Numbered from the stretch's first letter, positions 8,833 to 17,806 are shown. The stretch is DNA of 64,000 nt from Colwellia sp. Arc7-635 (GCF_003971255.1 NZ_CP034660.1:496001-560000), one strand, 5' to 3'. The notes: generated from the sequence alone by a model not told the origin. Made by a program: numbers and translations.

Positions 8833-8934
8833 ATGCAAAAGAATAATCAACTTAAAGTTATAACCCCATGGGTTAATCAAGCCTACTTCGTCGCTTTGTT
8901 TGTTCTGTTGGTGGCTATTTCTTTGGTCGCATAA
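8833..8934 (+). CDS. Small single-helix membrane protein (33 aa), hypothetical
   Basis: ATG 8833 is preceded at good distance by AGGTGGAG, one of the better ribosome sites in the window. The 33-codon frame encodes a polar N-terminus (MQKNNQLKVITPWVNQ) followed by a hydrophobic helix AYFVALFVLLVAISLVA that runs to the stop, the layout of a small membrane protein. It is isolated: the haem locus is divergent and the phosphatase gene begins 250 bases downstream. No family is recognised. Support is only the ribosome site and the membrane-helix composition; a chance ORF is possible. Confidence 0.5.
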   Translation: MQKNNQLKVITPWVNQAYFVALFVLLVAISLVA

Positions 8935-8996
8935 ATCACAACGACATCAAAATTGCTACGTGAAATTCAAGCAAGTTCTATTTTGTGTTGATGATT

Positions 8997-9038
8997 CTGT
9001 AGCGTATCAAGTCCGATGATTTTCTTGATCATCTACAG
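8997..9038. repeat. Imperfect hairpin between small ORF and phosphatase gene
   Basis: CTGTAG-CGT-ATCAAG and CTTGAT-CAT-CTACAG form two 6-bp stems separated by a 3x3 internal loop, with a 12-base apical loop. There is no T-tract after it, so it is not a standard terminator. It may be a protein-binding dyad or an RNA structure ahead of the phosphatase promoter. Confidence 0.45.
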
Positions 9039-9040
9039 CT

Positions 9041-9058
9041 TTGTCACATTTATGTTAT
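9041..9058 (+). promoter_or_regulatory. Weak candidate PHO box
   Basis: TTGTCACATTTATGTTAT contains TGTCA and TGTTA repeated at 11-base spacing, the geometry of the PhoB box (CTGTCAT repeats). Only about 10 of 18 bases match the E. coli consensus. It lies about 130 bases before the first alkaline phosphatase, where PhoB control would be expected. Tentative. Confidence 0.3.
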
Positions 9059-9186
9059 AAAGTTTTCATCGTTCGTTCATTTTTCTTTTACCTTACTGTC
9101 ATTTTTAGTGCTTAGCATGCTCGTGATGTTAGTGCGTGTGCATTAGCAAAACTTACTTCACTAAAAACAACACTAAAGGAAGCATT

Positions 9187-10770
9187 ATGAACTCGACCTG
9201 GGTTTCACTTTCAGCTTTGTCATCTTTTTTACTCTCTAGCGTTGCTGTCGCTGGCGTTTTACCTAATGTGCAAAAAGATAGCCAATGGTTTGTTGATGGT
9301 CAACAAACAGTCATGGCTAAAACTAAACTAACAACACGTAATAAAGCAAAAAATGTCATTTTATTTGTTGGCGACGGTATGGGGCTTTCGACCTTAACCG
9401 CAGCACGTATTTTAGATGGGCAAAATAAAGGCCAGTCGGGTGAGGAGGGCTATTTAAGCTTTGAAGAGTTTCCTTATTCTGCACAAGTAAAAACCTACAA
9501 CGTTGATGCACAAACGCCTGATTCTGCCGGTACGATGACGGCAATGATGTCAGGTGTTAAAACTGATGTTGGTGTGATTGGCGTTGACGAAGATATTGAG
9601 CGTGGTGATTGTTCAACCGTCAGTGGTAATGAATTAGTAACATCTTTAGAAGTTGCTGAGATTAAAGGCTTGTCGACGGGCATCATCTCAACGGCACGTA
9701 TAACCCATGCAACACCTGCGGCCACTTATGCAAAATCAGCTGATCGTAATTGGGAAGATGTTTCTGATATGCCAGAAGCTGCGGTAACTGCCGGCTGTGT
9801 TGATATTGCAACCCAGCTTATTGATTTTGAAAAAAATCTTGAACAACGTTTTCCAGGCGTTGATGTTGACGGTATTGAAGTGGCATTTGGTGGCGGTCGA
9901 CGTCACTTTTTACCTAAAGATGCCAGCTTTAATAGCGCCGATGCTGTCAGTGCTATTGAAGGCGATCGTACTGATGGCATAGATTTAACGGCTAAATGGC
10001 AAGAACAATATCAAAATGGTAAATATATTATCGACCAAGCAGGCTTTGATGCTATTGATGCTAGCAGCACGGAACGGGTGTTGGGCTTATTTAATGAGTC
10101 GCATATGCAATATGAAGCTGACCGTAGTAATGATATTGCCGGTGAGCCTTCGTTAACCGAACTTACCAGTAAAGCCATTGATATTCTTGATAATAATGAG
10201 AAGGGTTATTTTCTTGTTGTCGAGTCAGGACGTATTGATCATGGTCACCATGCAGGTTCTGCGTATAACGCTTTAACAGATACCATCGAGTTCTCTAACG
10301 CCGTACAAGCGGCAATCGACAGCACTAATCCTGAAGAAACCTTAATTTTAGTGACGGCTGATCATAGTCATGTCTTCACTATTGCAGGCTATCCGAAACG
10401 TGGTAATCCTATTCTAGGTAAAGTGGTTAATGTTGGGGCAACTGAGCCTGCTTTAGCAGGTGATGGCATGCCATACACCACCGTCGGTTATACCAATGGT
10501 AAAGGTTTCAGAAACTTAGTAAATGAAACTAATGCTGACCTTAGCTATAACGATGATGCTTTAGCCGGTCGCCAAAACTTAACCACGGTTGACACGACAA
10601 CAACGGGTTTTCATCAAGAAACTACCGTACCACTTAGTTCTGAGACCCATGCGGGCGAAGATATTAGTTTACATGCCTCGGGACCTGGTGCGCATTTAGC
10701 GCAAGGCGTTATCGAGCAAAGTGTCGTGTTTCATCTCATCAATCAATCTCTTGGCTTAATTGCTAAATAA
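9187..10770 (+). CDS. Exported alkaline phosphatase, PhoA superfamily
   Basis: A 527-residue periplasmic or secreted phosphomonoesterase. ATG 9187 is chosen over the upstream in-frame codon at 9136 because AAAGGAAGC precedes it and it opens a signal peptide ending SSVAVAG. PhoA-type active-site elements appear in order: metal ligand region FVGDGMG, nucleophile Ser113 in PDSAGTMTAMMSG, HATPAATYA, metal ligands in ESGRIDHGHHAG, TADHSHV, and the late His in SETHAGED. It releases phosphate from organic phosphoesters outside the cytoplasm. The next gene is a close paralogue only 23 bases downstream, so they are likely one transcript. It is longer than E. coli PhoA (471), with inserts typical of marine homologues. 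Confidence 0.93.
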   Translation: MNSTWVSLSALSSFLLSSVAVAGVLPNVQKDSQWFVDGQQTVMAKTKLTTRNKAKNVILFVGDGMGLSTLTAARILDGQNKGQSGEEGYLSFEEFPYSAQVKTYNVDAQTPDSAGTMTAMMSGVKTDVGVIGVDEDIERGDCSTVSGNELVTSLEVAEIKGLSTGIISTARITHATPAATYAKSADRNWEDVSDMPEAAVTAGCVDIATQLIDFEKNLEQRFPGVDVDGIEVAFGGGRRHFLPKDASFNSADAVSAIEGDRTDGIDLTAKWQEQYQNGKYIIDQAGFDAIDASSTERVLGLFNESHMQYEADRSNDIAGEPSLTELTSKAIDILDNNEKGYFLVVESGRIDHGHHAGSAYNALTDTIEFSNAVQAAIDSTNPEETLILVTADHSHVFTIAGYPKRGNPILGKVVNVGATEPALAGDGMPYTTVGYTNGKGFRNLVNETNADLSYNDDALAGRQNLTTVDTTTTGFHQETTVPLSSETHAGEDISLHASGPGAHLAQGVIEQSVVFHLINQSLGLIAK

Positions 10771-10793
10771 CCTGCTAATCGAAAGGAATTAAC

Positions 10794-12626
10794 ATGAAAA
10801 CAGTAAAACTTTTATCTTTAGCCGTGTTGGCTGCATTAGCCGGTTGTGGTGGTGACGATGGTACAAATGGCGCTAGTGGCACTAATGGTGTTGACGGCAA
10901 TAGCGGTATCAATAGCTTGATCAGCCAAACATTATTAAATGTTGGTGATGCGCAATGTCTTAATGGCGGCGTACAAATTGATTCAGGCCTAGATGATGAT
11001 GGCTCTGGCGTTTTAGATGCTGGTGAGATTGATGCGACCGAATTTGTTTGTTCACCAACCTTAACACAAGCACAAGGTTCAGCATTGGCGGCGACAACAA
11101 ATAACCTCTGGTATGAGCAAGGACAAAGTGTTTTAGCTCAAGCTGAGCTTAATGCTCAATCTTTAGTGAATACTAAAGGCAAAGCGAAAAATGTGATTCT
11201 ATTTGTTGGTGACGGTATGGGAATTTCTACGGTAACCGCAACGCGTATTTTAGCCGGACAAAAGTTAGGTAAAATGGGCGAAGAACATCAACTGAGCTTC
11301 GATAAACTGCCTTATTCTGGTTTCGCAAAAACTTATAATGTTGACGCACAAACACCAGATTCTGCGGGCACGATGACGGCGATGATGTCAGGCGTGAAAA
11401 CCGACGTTGGTGTGATTGGTGTCAGCGAAGCCATTAGCCGAGGTGATTGTTCTACGGTATCAGGCAACGAGTTAGTTACCGCCTTAGAATTAGCTGAAAT
11501 AGCGGGTAAATCAACGGGTATTATTTCTACTGCCCGTATTACTCATGCTACGCCGGCGGCAACCTACGCTAAATCAGCCGACCGAAACTGGGAAGATATT
11601 TCTGATATGCCATCAGCCGCTGTTACCGCTGGTTGCGTTGATATTGCTTCACAGTTAATTAGTTTTGAAAGCGATATGGAAAGTAAGTTTGCTGGCGCTG
11701 ATGTTGATGGTATCGAAGTGGTATTAGGTGGCGGAAGACGACACTTTTTACCAAAAGACGCGGCATTTAATAGTGCTGATGCGGTAAGTGCTATTGAAGG
11801 TGATAGAACCGATGGCCGAGATTTAACCGCAGAATGGAAAGCACAGTATCCAGCGGGTAGCTATGTGATGGACCAAGCAGGCTTTGACGCTGTTGATGCT
11901 AATACAACGCCGCGTTTATTTGGTTTGTTCAATGAATCACATATGCAGTATGAAGCCGACCGAGGTAATGATATTGCCGGTGAGCCTTCCTTAAAGGAGA
12001 TGACCAGTAAAGCGATCGATGTACTTGATAACAACGAAGACGGTTTCTTCCTGATGGTTGAAGCGGGCAGAATTGATCATGGTCATCATGCCGGTAGTGC
12101 TCATGGCGCATTAACTGACGCTATGGCTTTTGCTGATGCGGTACAAGCGGCTGTTGATGCCACTGACCCAGAGGAGACGTTAATTATTGTCACCGCCGAT
12201 CATAGTCATGTATTTACCATGGCTGGCTACCCTAAACGTGGTAACCCTATTTTAGGTAAAGTGGTTAGTGTCGGTAGTACTGAACCAAGTCTAGCAAGTG
12301 ATGGTATGCCTTATACCACTTTAGGTTATACCAACGGTAAAGGTTTTAGAGACTTAGGCACGGAAACAAATGCTGATTCTGGTTATAACGGTGATGCCGT
12401 CACAGGTCGTGTGAATTTGAGTTCTGTTGATACCACTTCTGCTGGTTTTCATCAAGAAGCCTTAGTACCCATGGGCTCTGAAACGCACGCGGGTGAAGAT
12501 GTTGGTATTTATGCATCAGGGCCAGGGGCACATTTAATTACCGGTACGAATGAACAAAGTGTCATTTTTCATGCCATGGATTATGCCGCTGATTTAGTTA
12601 CCAAAGCCGAGCAAGCACTAAACTAA
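10794..12626 (+). CDS. Alkaline phosphatase lipoprotein, tandem paralogue
   Basis: A 610-residue paralogue of the preceding gene with long identical runs, including VDAQTPDSAGTMTAMMSG (nucleophile Ser190), ADRNWED, ETHAGED and AGYPKRGNPILGKVV. It differs at the N-terminus: lipobox ALAGC makes it a lipoprotein. It then carries a short glycine-every-third-residue segment (GTNGASGTNGVDGNSG) and a two-Cys module with an EF-hand-like acidic loop DDDGSGVLDAGEID before the catalytic domain starts near residue 130. The extension probably tethers the enzyme to the outer membrane. AAAGGAA precedes ATG 10794. Likely co-transcribed with the soluble copy, giving one released and one anchored enzyme. Confidence 0.92.
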   Translation: MKTVKLLSLAVLAALAGCGGDDGTNGASGTNGVDGNSGINSLISQTLLNVGDAQCLNGGVQIDSGLDDDGSGVLDAGEIDATEFVCSPTLTQAQGSALAATTNNLWYEQGQSVLAQAELNAQSLVNTKGKAKNVILFVGDGMGISTVTATRILAGQKLGKMGEEHQLSFDKLPYSGFAKTYNVDAQTPDSAGTMTAMMSGVKTDVGVIGVSEAISRGDCSTVSGNELVTALELAEIAGKSTGIISTARITHATPAATYAKSADRNWEDISDMPSAAVTAGCVDIASQLISFESDMESKFAGADVDGIEVVLGGGRRHFLPKDAAFNSADAVSAIEGDRTDGRDLTAEWKAQYPAGSYVMDQAGFDAVDANTTPRLFGLFNESHMQYEADRGNDIAGEPSLKEMTSKAIDVLDNNEDGFFLMVEAGRIDHGHHAGSAHGALTDAMAFADAVQAAVDATDPEETLIIVTADHSHVFTMAGYPKRGNPILGKVVSVGSTEPSLASDGMPYTTLGYTNGKGFRDLGTETNADSGYNGDAVTGRVNLSSVDTTSAGFHQEALVPMGSETHAGEDVGIYASGPGAHLITGTNEQSVIFHAMDYAADLVTKAEQALN

Positions 12627-12649
12627 TTAGCGCTGACTTAGTTTATTTA

Positions 12650-12686
12650 GGGAAGTTGTCATCATAAAAATGGCAACTTCCTTTTT
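12650..12686 (+). terminator. Intrinsic terminator after the phosphatase pair
   Basis: GGAAGTTG and CAACTTCC form an 8-bp stem (plus an inner CAT/ATG) followed by TTTTT, 25 bases after the second phosphatase stop. Confidence 0.8.
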
Positions 12687-12766
12687 CGCTAGTATGCATT
12701 AACCGTATTTATCTATCGTGTTTACTAGTAATAACTACACAACTATATGTTCTAATAGGTTTTATT

Positions 12767-13513
12767 ATGAAAATTATTGCCGCCTTATTATTCACCTTAT
12801 CGTTAAGTGCGAGTGCTAAAGAGTGTGAAGTTTCTGCTGATGTTATCAGTGCTTATTATCAACTTGATACACAAACGACACACCACGAATTGAAACAACC
12901 ATCCGTTCAGCAATTATTTGAATTGCATCGTAATAATAATCAAATTTTGCAACGCAATGTCAGTAAAGGTATCAATGACATTTGGTCATTACATGCCAAT
13001 CGTTTATCGCTCAGCAGAGCGTTTGACAAGTATCAGCATATTATTGACTATCAACCGAATGAATTGAGATATCAGCCAAAGTGGCAAGAAGTTTTTCAGT
13101 TGGTTGCTATACCCGCACTTAATCAAATGCAGCTGGTTGAGCAAAAGGGATCGGGTTGCTTGCTTGAAGAGCACTATTTATTGAAAGGTAATGCATTGAA
13201 AGGTAATGCATTGAAAGGTCAGCATCATGGTTTTCAACTGGTTTGGTTGCCAAATTTACGTTTAGTAAAATCACTTAAATTGCAAAGCGCGCAGTTAACG
13301 CGACAATGGCAGCTAACAAAATATCAACATAATGATGAGAAAATGTCAGCGCTATTTAAGCAATATGAAACTTATCAAACAACTGATTATGCAGATGTGG
13401 GAGATAACGAAGGCATTCCATTTTTAGCTAAGATGATTAACCAAGGCTTTTCAATACCGTCCTCAGTATCTACAAATCATGCTGTTATGACGAATACAGG
13501 ACACCAGCATTAA
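12767..13513 (+). CDS. Exported hypothetical protein with 5-residue tandem repeat
   Basis: A 248-residue protein with a cleavable signal peptide (MKIIAALLFTLSLSASAKE). The mature part is rich in Gln, His and Leu, has two Cys (near residues 20 and 130) and no recognised catalytic motif. A 15-base unit encoding LKGNA occurs 2.6 times at 13181-13219 (LKGNALKGNALKGQ), a sign of recent slippage. It has its own upstream region after the phosphatase terminator, so it may be independently transcribed. No family recognised; an exported factor linked to the phosphatases is possible by position only. Confidence 0.7.
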   Translation: MKIIAALLFTLSLSASAKECEVSADVISAYYQLDTQTTHHELKQPSVQQLFELHRNNNQILQRNVSKGINDIWSLHANRLSLSRAFDKYQHIIDYQPNELRYQPKWQEVFQLVAIPALNQMQLVEQKGSGCLLEEHYLLKGNALKGNALKGQHHGFQLVWLPNLRLVKSLKLQSAQLTRQWQLTKYQHNDEKMSALFKQYETYQTTDYADVGDNEGIPFLAKMINQGFSIPSSVSTNHAVMTNTGHQH

Positions 13514-13572
13514 CTATCAACGCTAAGCAATCAACACTCCATCAACATTAGGAGTGCTGAAAGCGGTAGCTA

Positions 13573-14538
13573 TTAACTACCGCTATATAAATGCTTTTTA
13601 GTAATTTGACTTTCGGCTAAGGCTCTATTGTTAGGTAGCTCTATTGCGCCATCGAATAAATAAATTACTTTTTCGCCGCGCTCGGCTAGATCTAAAGCAT
13701 GCTGAACATTGATTAAGATATTTGAAGCTATGTCTTGAGGGAACTTGCTGGCGTCGCGTCTGATGTATTCAATGATATCGGTATTTACTGCTTGGTCGTA
13801 AAAAACAGCATCAGCAAATTGCATTTCTCGGTGTGCGCTGAGCGTTAAATTATCAGGGTTGCCATCACCGGTATGAATAAAAACTATTTCACCTTCAGGA
13901 GGTGGTGTTTGTTTTTGTAAGCTAGCGATGAGTTGTTGCTCAGCTTGAGTCGTTTTACCTTCTAGAATAGCTTGCCCGATACTGCCACGTAATGTGCGCT
14001 CCCAAAAACTACGTCGGTCACGTATGCTTTTTACCCGAGCTTTAACATGATCTCTAAATTTAAAGGAAAAATCAGCTAACTTGCCATAGCCATAGGGTAA
14101 GGTTTTTTCGATTTGCTCGCGTAACATGCGTAACAATATTGGCGCACTGCCTGAGCTCGACATGGCAATGATCATAGGAGCACGGTCAATAATCGCTGGC
14201 GTTATATAATTACAAAGCTCAGGTTGGTCGACAACATTAGTCAGTAACTTTAAGTGTGTACTTTCTGCTGCTACGGCACTATTAACTTCACTACTGTCTG
14301 TAGCGGCAATAACAATATTACAACTATCAAGGTGGCCTGGTTGATAGTTATGTTTAAGCCATGTCAATTGATGTACATTTATCAAGCGTTCAACACTGCT
14401 ATTAAGTGTTTCAGACATTATGGTGATGTTAGTTGTCGACTTTAATAATAAGTCTATTTTACGGGCGGCAACTTCACCGCCACCTATTATCATGGCGTTA
14501 ATATGTTTGGCGTCTAGATAGATAGGAAAATACTTCAT
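13573..14538 (-). CDS. Siroheme synthase, dehydrogenase/ferrochelatase with truncated methyltransferase half-domain
   Basis: 321 residues in CysG order. Residues 1-113 are the NAD-dependent precorrin-2 dehydrogenase, with IGGGEVAARK as the nucleotide loop. Residues 114-210 are the ferrochelatase/dimerisation part (SSSGSAPILLRMLREQIE, RRSFWERTLRG). From residue 215 (GEIVFIHTGDGNPDNLTLSA) it follows the start of the uroporphyrinogen methyltransferase domain but ends about 105 residues in, before most of that domain. The SAM loop GAGPGDP reads GDGNPDN, and the RLKGGDP site is replaced by YLFDGAIELPN. CysG is about 457 residues. It should convert precorrin-2 to siroheme; the methylation step needs another enzyme. 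Family is sure; loss of the third activity is inferred. Confidence 0.88.
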   Translation of the reverse strand: MKYFPIYLDAKHINAMIIGGGEVAARKIDLLLKSTTNITIMSETLNSSVERLINVHQLTWLKHNYQPGHLDSCNIVIAATDSSEVNSAVAAESTHLKLLTNVVDQPELCNYITPAIIDRAPMIIAMSSSGSAPILLRMLREQIEKTLPYGYGKLADFSFKFRDHVKARVKSIRDRRSFWERTLRGSIGQAILEGKTTQAEQQLIASLQKQTPPPEGEIVFIHTGDGNPDNLTLSAHREMQFADAVFYDQAVNTDIIEYIRRDASKFPQDIASNILINVQHALDLAERGEKVIYLFDGAIELPNNRALAESQITKKHLYSGS

Positions 14539-14607
14539 TATGTTGGCACTCTAACTTTAAGGTTGCTTATAAACTTAGTAACACTGCCGTGACTAAAGTT
14601 TTTTTTA

Positions 14608-15090
14608 TTAAAACGATAATAGTGTTTTACTGATCGCTAAGCCATTACTATCACCATAAATATATTGACCTGGAATAAACCTTAGTTCGGCAAAGTTAAT
14701 TATGTTGTTAATTTCACCTTTACCTAACTTTTCTGTCTTTATCGGGCAGCAACCGAGTGCTTTAACGCCAAGCGCTAAAGTTGCTATGGTGCCAGCGTCA
14801 CGAATACAGCCATTAATAACAATCGCTTGCCAACCATTTTTTACCGCTTGTTCAGCTAACATGTCACCGAGTAAAGCATTAGTGATGCTCGCTTTACCAT
14901 CAACAACCATCACTTTATTTGTACCGTCGGTGGCAACGAGCTCTTTAACTTTAGAATTATCGTTATAGCAGCTGACAGTTACTATTTCGCCAAAGAATAT
15001 TTTCTTACCACCGTAATCGTTAAAAATAGCTGCTGCTAAGCTGAGATCATTAGCATGATCGTCGAATAAATCAGGAAGTAGATCTAACAT
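14608..15090 (-). CDS. RraA-like / HMG-aldolase-fold protein
   Basis: A 160-residue member of the RraA/4-hydroxy-4-methyl-2-oxoglutarate aldolase fold: LLPDLFDDH, KIFFGEIVTVSC, NKVMVVDGKASITNALLGD, INGCIRDAGTIATLALGVKALG and a closing YIYGDSNGLAIS. The GCIRD motif carries the Arg-Asp pair that binds substrate and metal in aldolase members. It is clearly diverged from the second RraA gene at 53559-54044, which is the true RraA by sequence. AAGGATACC precedes ATG 15090. It runs in the same direction as the siroheme gene, with a 69-base gap. The function may be RNase E inhibition or an aldolase/decarboxylase; sequence alone does not decide. Confidence 0.82.
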   Translation of the reverse strand: MLDLLPDLFDDHANDLSLAAAIFNDYGGKKIFFGEIVTVSCYNDNSKVKELVATDGTNKVMVVDGKASITNALLGDMLAEQAVKNGWQAIVINGCIRDAGTIATLALGVKALGCCPIKTEKLGKGEINNIINFAELRFIPGQYIYGDSNGLAISKTLLSF

Positions 15091-15428
15091 AGGTATCCTT
15101 AATATTTAGGTTATGGTTAATTATTTATCTGATGTTAATGCTATGACAATTACTTTAGCAGAACAGTGACCTTGGATCTGTTACTCGCGAGAATATTCAG
15201 TATCAAGCAAAGTTATTTTCCTGCTTATATAAGAAGTGTAAATAAGAGACGCAAATAAAGGCAATAGATAGCATCAGTTTTATAGCTTAGCGTATAGTCT
15301 ACAGCGCTAGCATACTTCATATATTCCTTGGTATTGTTCAAACGATAACCGTATTTTTTTGTCAGGTTATAGTTTTTTGTCATCTTATAGAGTGATAAAC
15401 TAGCGAAAATTTTTTAATGAGAATAAAA
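15091..15428. other. Divergent intergenic region, no gene seen
   Basis: About 340 bases between the RraA-like gene and prmA. AT-rich, no ORF with a ribosome site, no RNA family recognised. It presumably holds both divergent promoters. Confidence 0.5.
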
Positions 15429-16310
15429 ATGCCTTGGATCCAGCTTCGATTGAGCGCAAATGAAGAGACAGCGGAAAAATATAGTGATTGGCTAAGTGCC
15501 TGTGGTGCCCAAGCCGTCACTTTTATTGATGCTAAAGACACGCCTATATATGAACCTCTTCCTGGCGATGAAGTGATTTATTGGAATAATACCGTTGTTA
15601 TGGGTTTATACGATGCTAGTCATGACATGGACAAAGTGTTGAATTACTTAAAAGGCATTCACCCAGATAAAGCCAACATGGTTTATAAGCTTGAGCAGTT
15701 AGAAGATAAAGACTGGGAACGCGAGTGGATGGATAACTTTCACCCGATGAAATTTGGTCAACGCTTATGGATTTGTCCAAGCTGGCGCGATGTTCCTGAT
15801 CCAACCGCGGTTAATGTCATGCTTGATCCAGGTTTAGCATTTGGTACAGGTACACACCCAACAACAGCTTTATGCTTAACTTGGCTTGATGGTTTAGACC
15901 TTGAAGGTAAAACTGTGGTCGATTTTGGTTGTGGCTCTGGTATTTTGTCACTTGCTGCGCTGAAATTAGGCGCGAAGAAAGTTATCGGCATTGATATCGA
16001 TCCACAAGCACTACAAGCCAGCTTAGAAAATGCTAAACGTAACCAATGTGAAGACCGCTTAGAGTTATTCTTACCAAAAGACCAACCAGAATTTAAAGCT
16101 GATGTTGTGGTCGCTAATATTTTAGCGGGTCCATTACGTGAACTTGCGCCGGTAATAATCGAATATGTTACTAGCAATGGTGTCTTGGCATTATCAGGTG
16201 TTTTGGAAGAACAAGCTGAGCAATTACAGACTATATATGGTGAGTTTTGTCAGATGGACGCTATTACTGTTCAAGATGAATGGGTACGTTTATCCGGTGT
16301 TCGTAAATAG
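15429..16310 (+). CDS. prmA: Ribosomal protein L11 methyltransferase
   Basis: PrmA trimethylates ribosomal protein L11 with SAM. Start ATG 15429 ([10 protein letters not shown]) gives 293 residues, the E. coli length; the in-frame ATG four codons upstream is less likely. An N-terminal substrate-recognition domain (1-60) leads to [20 protein letters not shown], then FGTGTHPTT and the Rossmann SAM site [19 protein letters not shown] (near residue 165), [10 protein letters not shown] and [10 protein letters not shown]. It lies upstream of dusB-fis, a common gammaproteobacterial linkage, but a 197-base gap with its own promoter separates them. Confidence 0.96.
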   Translation: MPWIQLRLSANEETAEKYSDWLSACGAQAVTFIDAKDTPIYEPLPGDEVIYWNNTVVMGLYDASHDMDKVLNYLKGIHPDKANMVYKLEQLEDKDWEREWMDNFHPMKFGQRLWICPSWRDVPDPTAVNVMLDPGLAFGTGTHPTTALCLTWLDGLDLEGKTVVDFGCGSGILSLAALKLGAKKVIGIDIDPQALQASLENAKRNQCEDRLELFLPKDQPEFKADVVVANILAGPLRELAPVIIEYVTSNGVLALSGVLEEQAEQLQTIYGEFCQMDAITVQDEWVRLSGVRK

Positions 16311-16440
16311 TCGGCTAAAAATGAATTAAAAAATGAGCAGCTTTTGTTATCAAATTGTACGAAATCTGCTCGCATCAACACTTTATAAAATGTCAATATA
16401 AAAAACGTGAAAAAAAGCGCTTTTTGTTCAATTTATATCC

Positions 16441-16476
16441 TTTTCAATCCTAAAAAAAACGCGTAAACTTAGCGCC
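16441..16476 (+). promoter_or_regulatory. Candidate dusB-fis promoter with stringent-type discriminator
   Basis: TTTTCA (16441-16446) and TAAACT (16464-16469) are separated by 17 bases, followed by the GC-rich discriminator TAGCGCCC. A G/C discriminator is typical of growth-rate- and ppGpp-controlled promoters such as fis in E. coli. Start would fall near 16476, about 30 bases before dusB. Element matches are moderate. Confidence 0.42.
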
Positions 16477-16507
16477 CTTTTGACTAGTAGCTCAAAAAAA
16501 CAACAAC

Positions 16508-17485
16508 GTGAAGATAGGTCCATATACTTTAGCAAGTAATACCATACTTGCACCCATGGCGGGTATTACCGATCAACCATTTAGACAATTATGTTGTCAG
16601 ATGGGGGCAGGATTAGCTGTATCAGAGATGATGTCATCTAACCCGAAGGTTTGGAATACCGGTAAATCTCAGCGTCGTATGTTGCATAGTGATGAAGCAG
16701 GTATACGTTCCGTGCAAATTGCCGGTTCTGACCCTGAAGAGTTAGCTTTTGCTGCTAAGTTTAATGCTGATAATGGCGCTCAAATTATTGATATCAATAT
16801 GGGCTGCCCAGCAAAAAAGGTAAATAAGAAATTAGCAGGTTCAGCGTTACTGAAAGAACCCGGGTTAGTCGAGCTGATTGTTAAAGCTGTGGTTAATGCG
16901 GTCGATATTCCTGTAACGTTGAAAATTCGTACTGGCTGGTGTGAAAACACTCGCAACGGTATTGAAATAGCCAATATTGCTGAGTATAACGGAATACAAT
17001 CACTTGCTGTGCATGGCCGTACACGTAACGACTTTTATAAAGGCGATGCGGAATACGATACCATTAAAGCAATCAAGCAAGCGGTGAACATTCCTGTTAT
17101 TGCTAATGGTGATATTACTTGTGCTGAAAAAGCAGAGCAAGTGCTGAATTACACCGGGGCTGATGCCATTATGATTGGTCGCGGTGCTCAAGGGAGACCT
17201 TGGATTTTTCGAGAAATTAACCATTTTTTGAAAACGGGTAGACATTTGTCTGCTCCAACAACGGAAGAAGTACGCTCTATTTTAATTGGGCATGTAATGG
17301 AATTACACAAATTTTACGGTGAATTTATGGGTCTTCGTTTTGCCCGTAAACATGTTTCTTGGTACATGCAAACGCATGAACAAGGAAAATCGTTTCGTTC
17401 TATTTTTAATGCACTTGAGTCAGTTACTGAACAACTCGACGCATTAACTATGTATTTTGATAATTTAACTTTAGAAAGAGTCTGA
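16508..17485 (+). CDS. dusB: tRNA-dihydrouridine synthase B
   Basis: 325 residues from a GTG start ([20 protein letters not shown]), aligning with the E. coli start MRIGQYQL. It is an FMN-dependent reductase of specific uridines in tRNA. TIM-barrel family marks: [35 protein letters not shown] with catalytic Cys near residue 100, [24 protein letters not shown] and [16 protein letters not shown]. fis begins five bases after its stop, the conserved dusB-fis operon. Confidence 0.96.
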   Translation: MKIGPYTLASNTILAPMAGITDQPFRQLCCQMGAGLAVSEMMSSNPKVWNTGKSQRRMLHSDEAGIRSVQIAGSDPEELAFAAKFNADNGAQIIDINMGCPAKKVNKKLAGSALLKEPGLVELIVKAVVNAVDIPVTLKIRTGWCENTRNGIEIANIAEYNGIQSLAVHGRTRNDFYKGDAEYDTIKAIKQAVNIPVIANGDITCAEKAEQVLNYTGADAIMIGRGAQGRPWIFREINHFLKTGRHLSAPTTEEVRSILIGHVMELHKFYGEFMGLRFARKHVSWYMQTHEQGKSFRSIFNALESVTEQLDALTMYFDNLTLERV

Positions 17486-17490
17486 ACTTT

Positions 17491-17778
17491 ATGTTTGAAC
17501 AAAATATTTCCTCTCCATTTATTACCGGTGATCTACAAACTCAGACAAAGGCCTCGCCTTTACGCACACAAGCAAAAGTAGCTATTAAAAACTACTTGTC
17601 TCAGTTAAACGGTAATGACGTTGATGATATGTACGACCTTGTACTTTCAGAAATTGAAGCGCCAATGCTTGAAGAAGTCATGCAGTATACACGCGGTAAC
17701 CAAACCCGCGCGGCAAACTTATTAGGCATCAACCGTGGTACTTTACGTAAAAAGTTAAAAAAATACGGAATGAACTAA
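17491..17778 (+). CDS. fis: Nucleoid protein and transcription factor Fis
   Basis: 95 residues (E. coli Fis 98). The N-terminal arm and helix A/B give the dimer core ([20 protein letters not shown]). The C-terminal helix-turn-helix [20 protein letters not shown] is almost identical to E. coli Fis. It bends DNA and activates rRNA promoters; a ribosomal RNA operon lies 5.5 kb downstream. Co-transcribed with dusB; a strong terminator follows 28 bases after the stop. Confidence 0.97.
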   Translation: MFEQNISSPFITGDLQTQTKASPLRTQAKVAIKNYLSQLNGNDVDDMYDLVLSEIEAPMLEEVMQYTRGNQTRAANLLGINRGTLRKKLKKYGMN

Positions 17779-17806
17779 GAAATACGACAGGTTAGCCTGT
17801 CAATTA

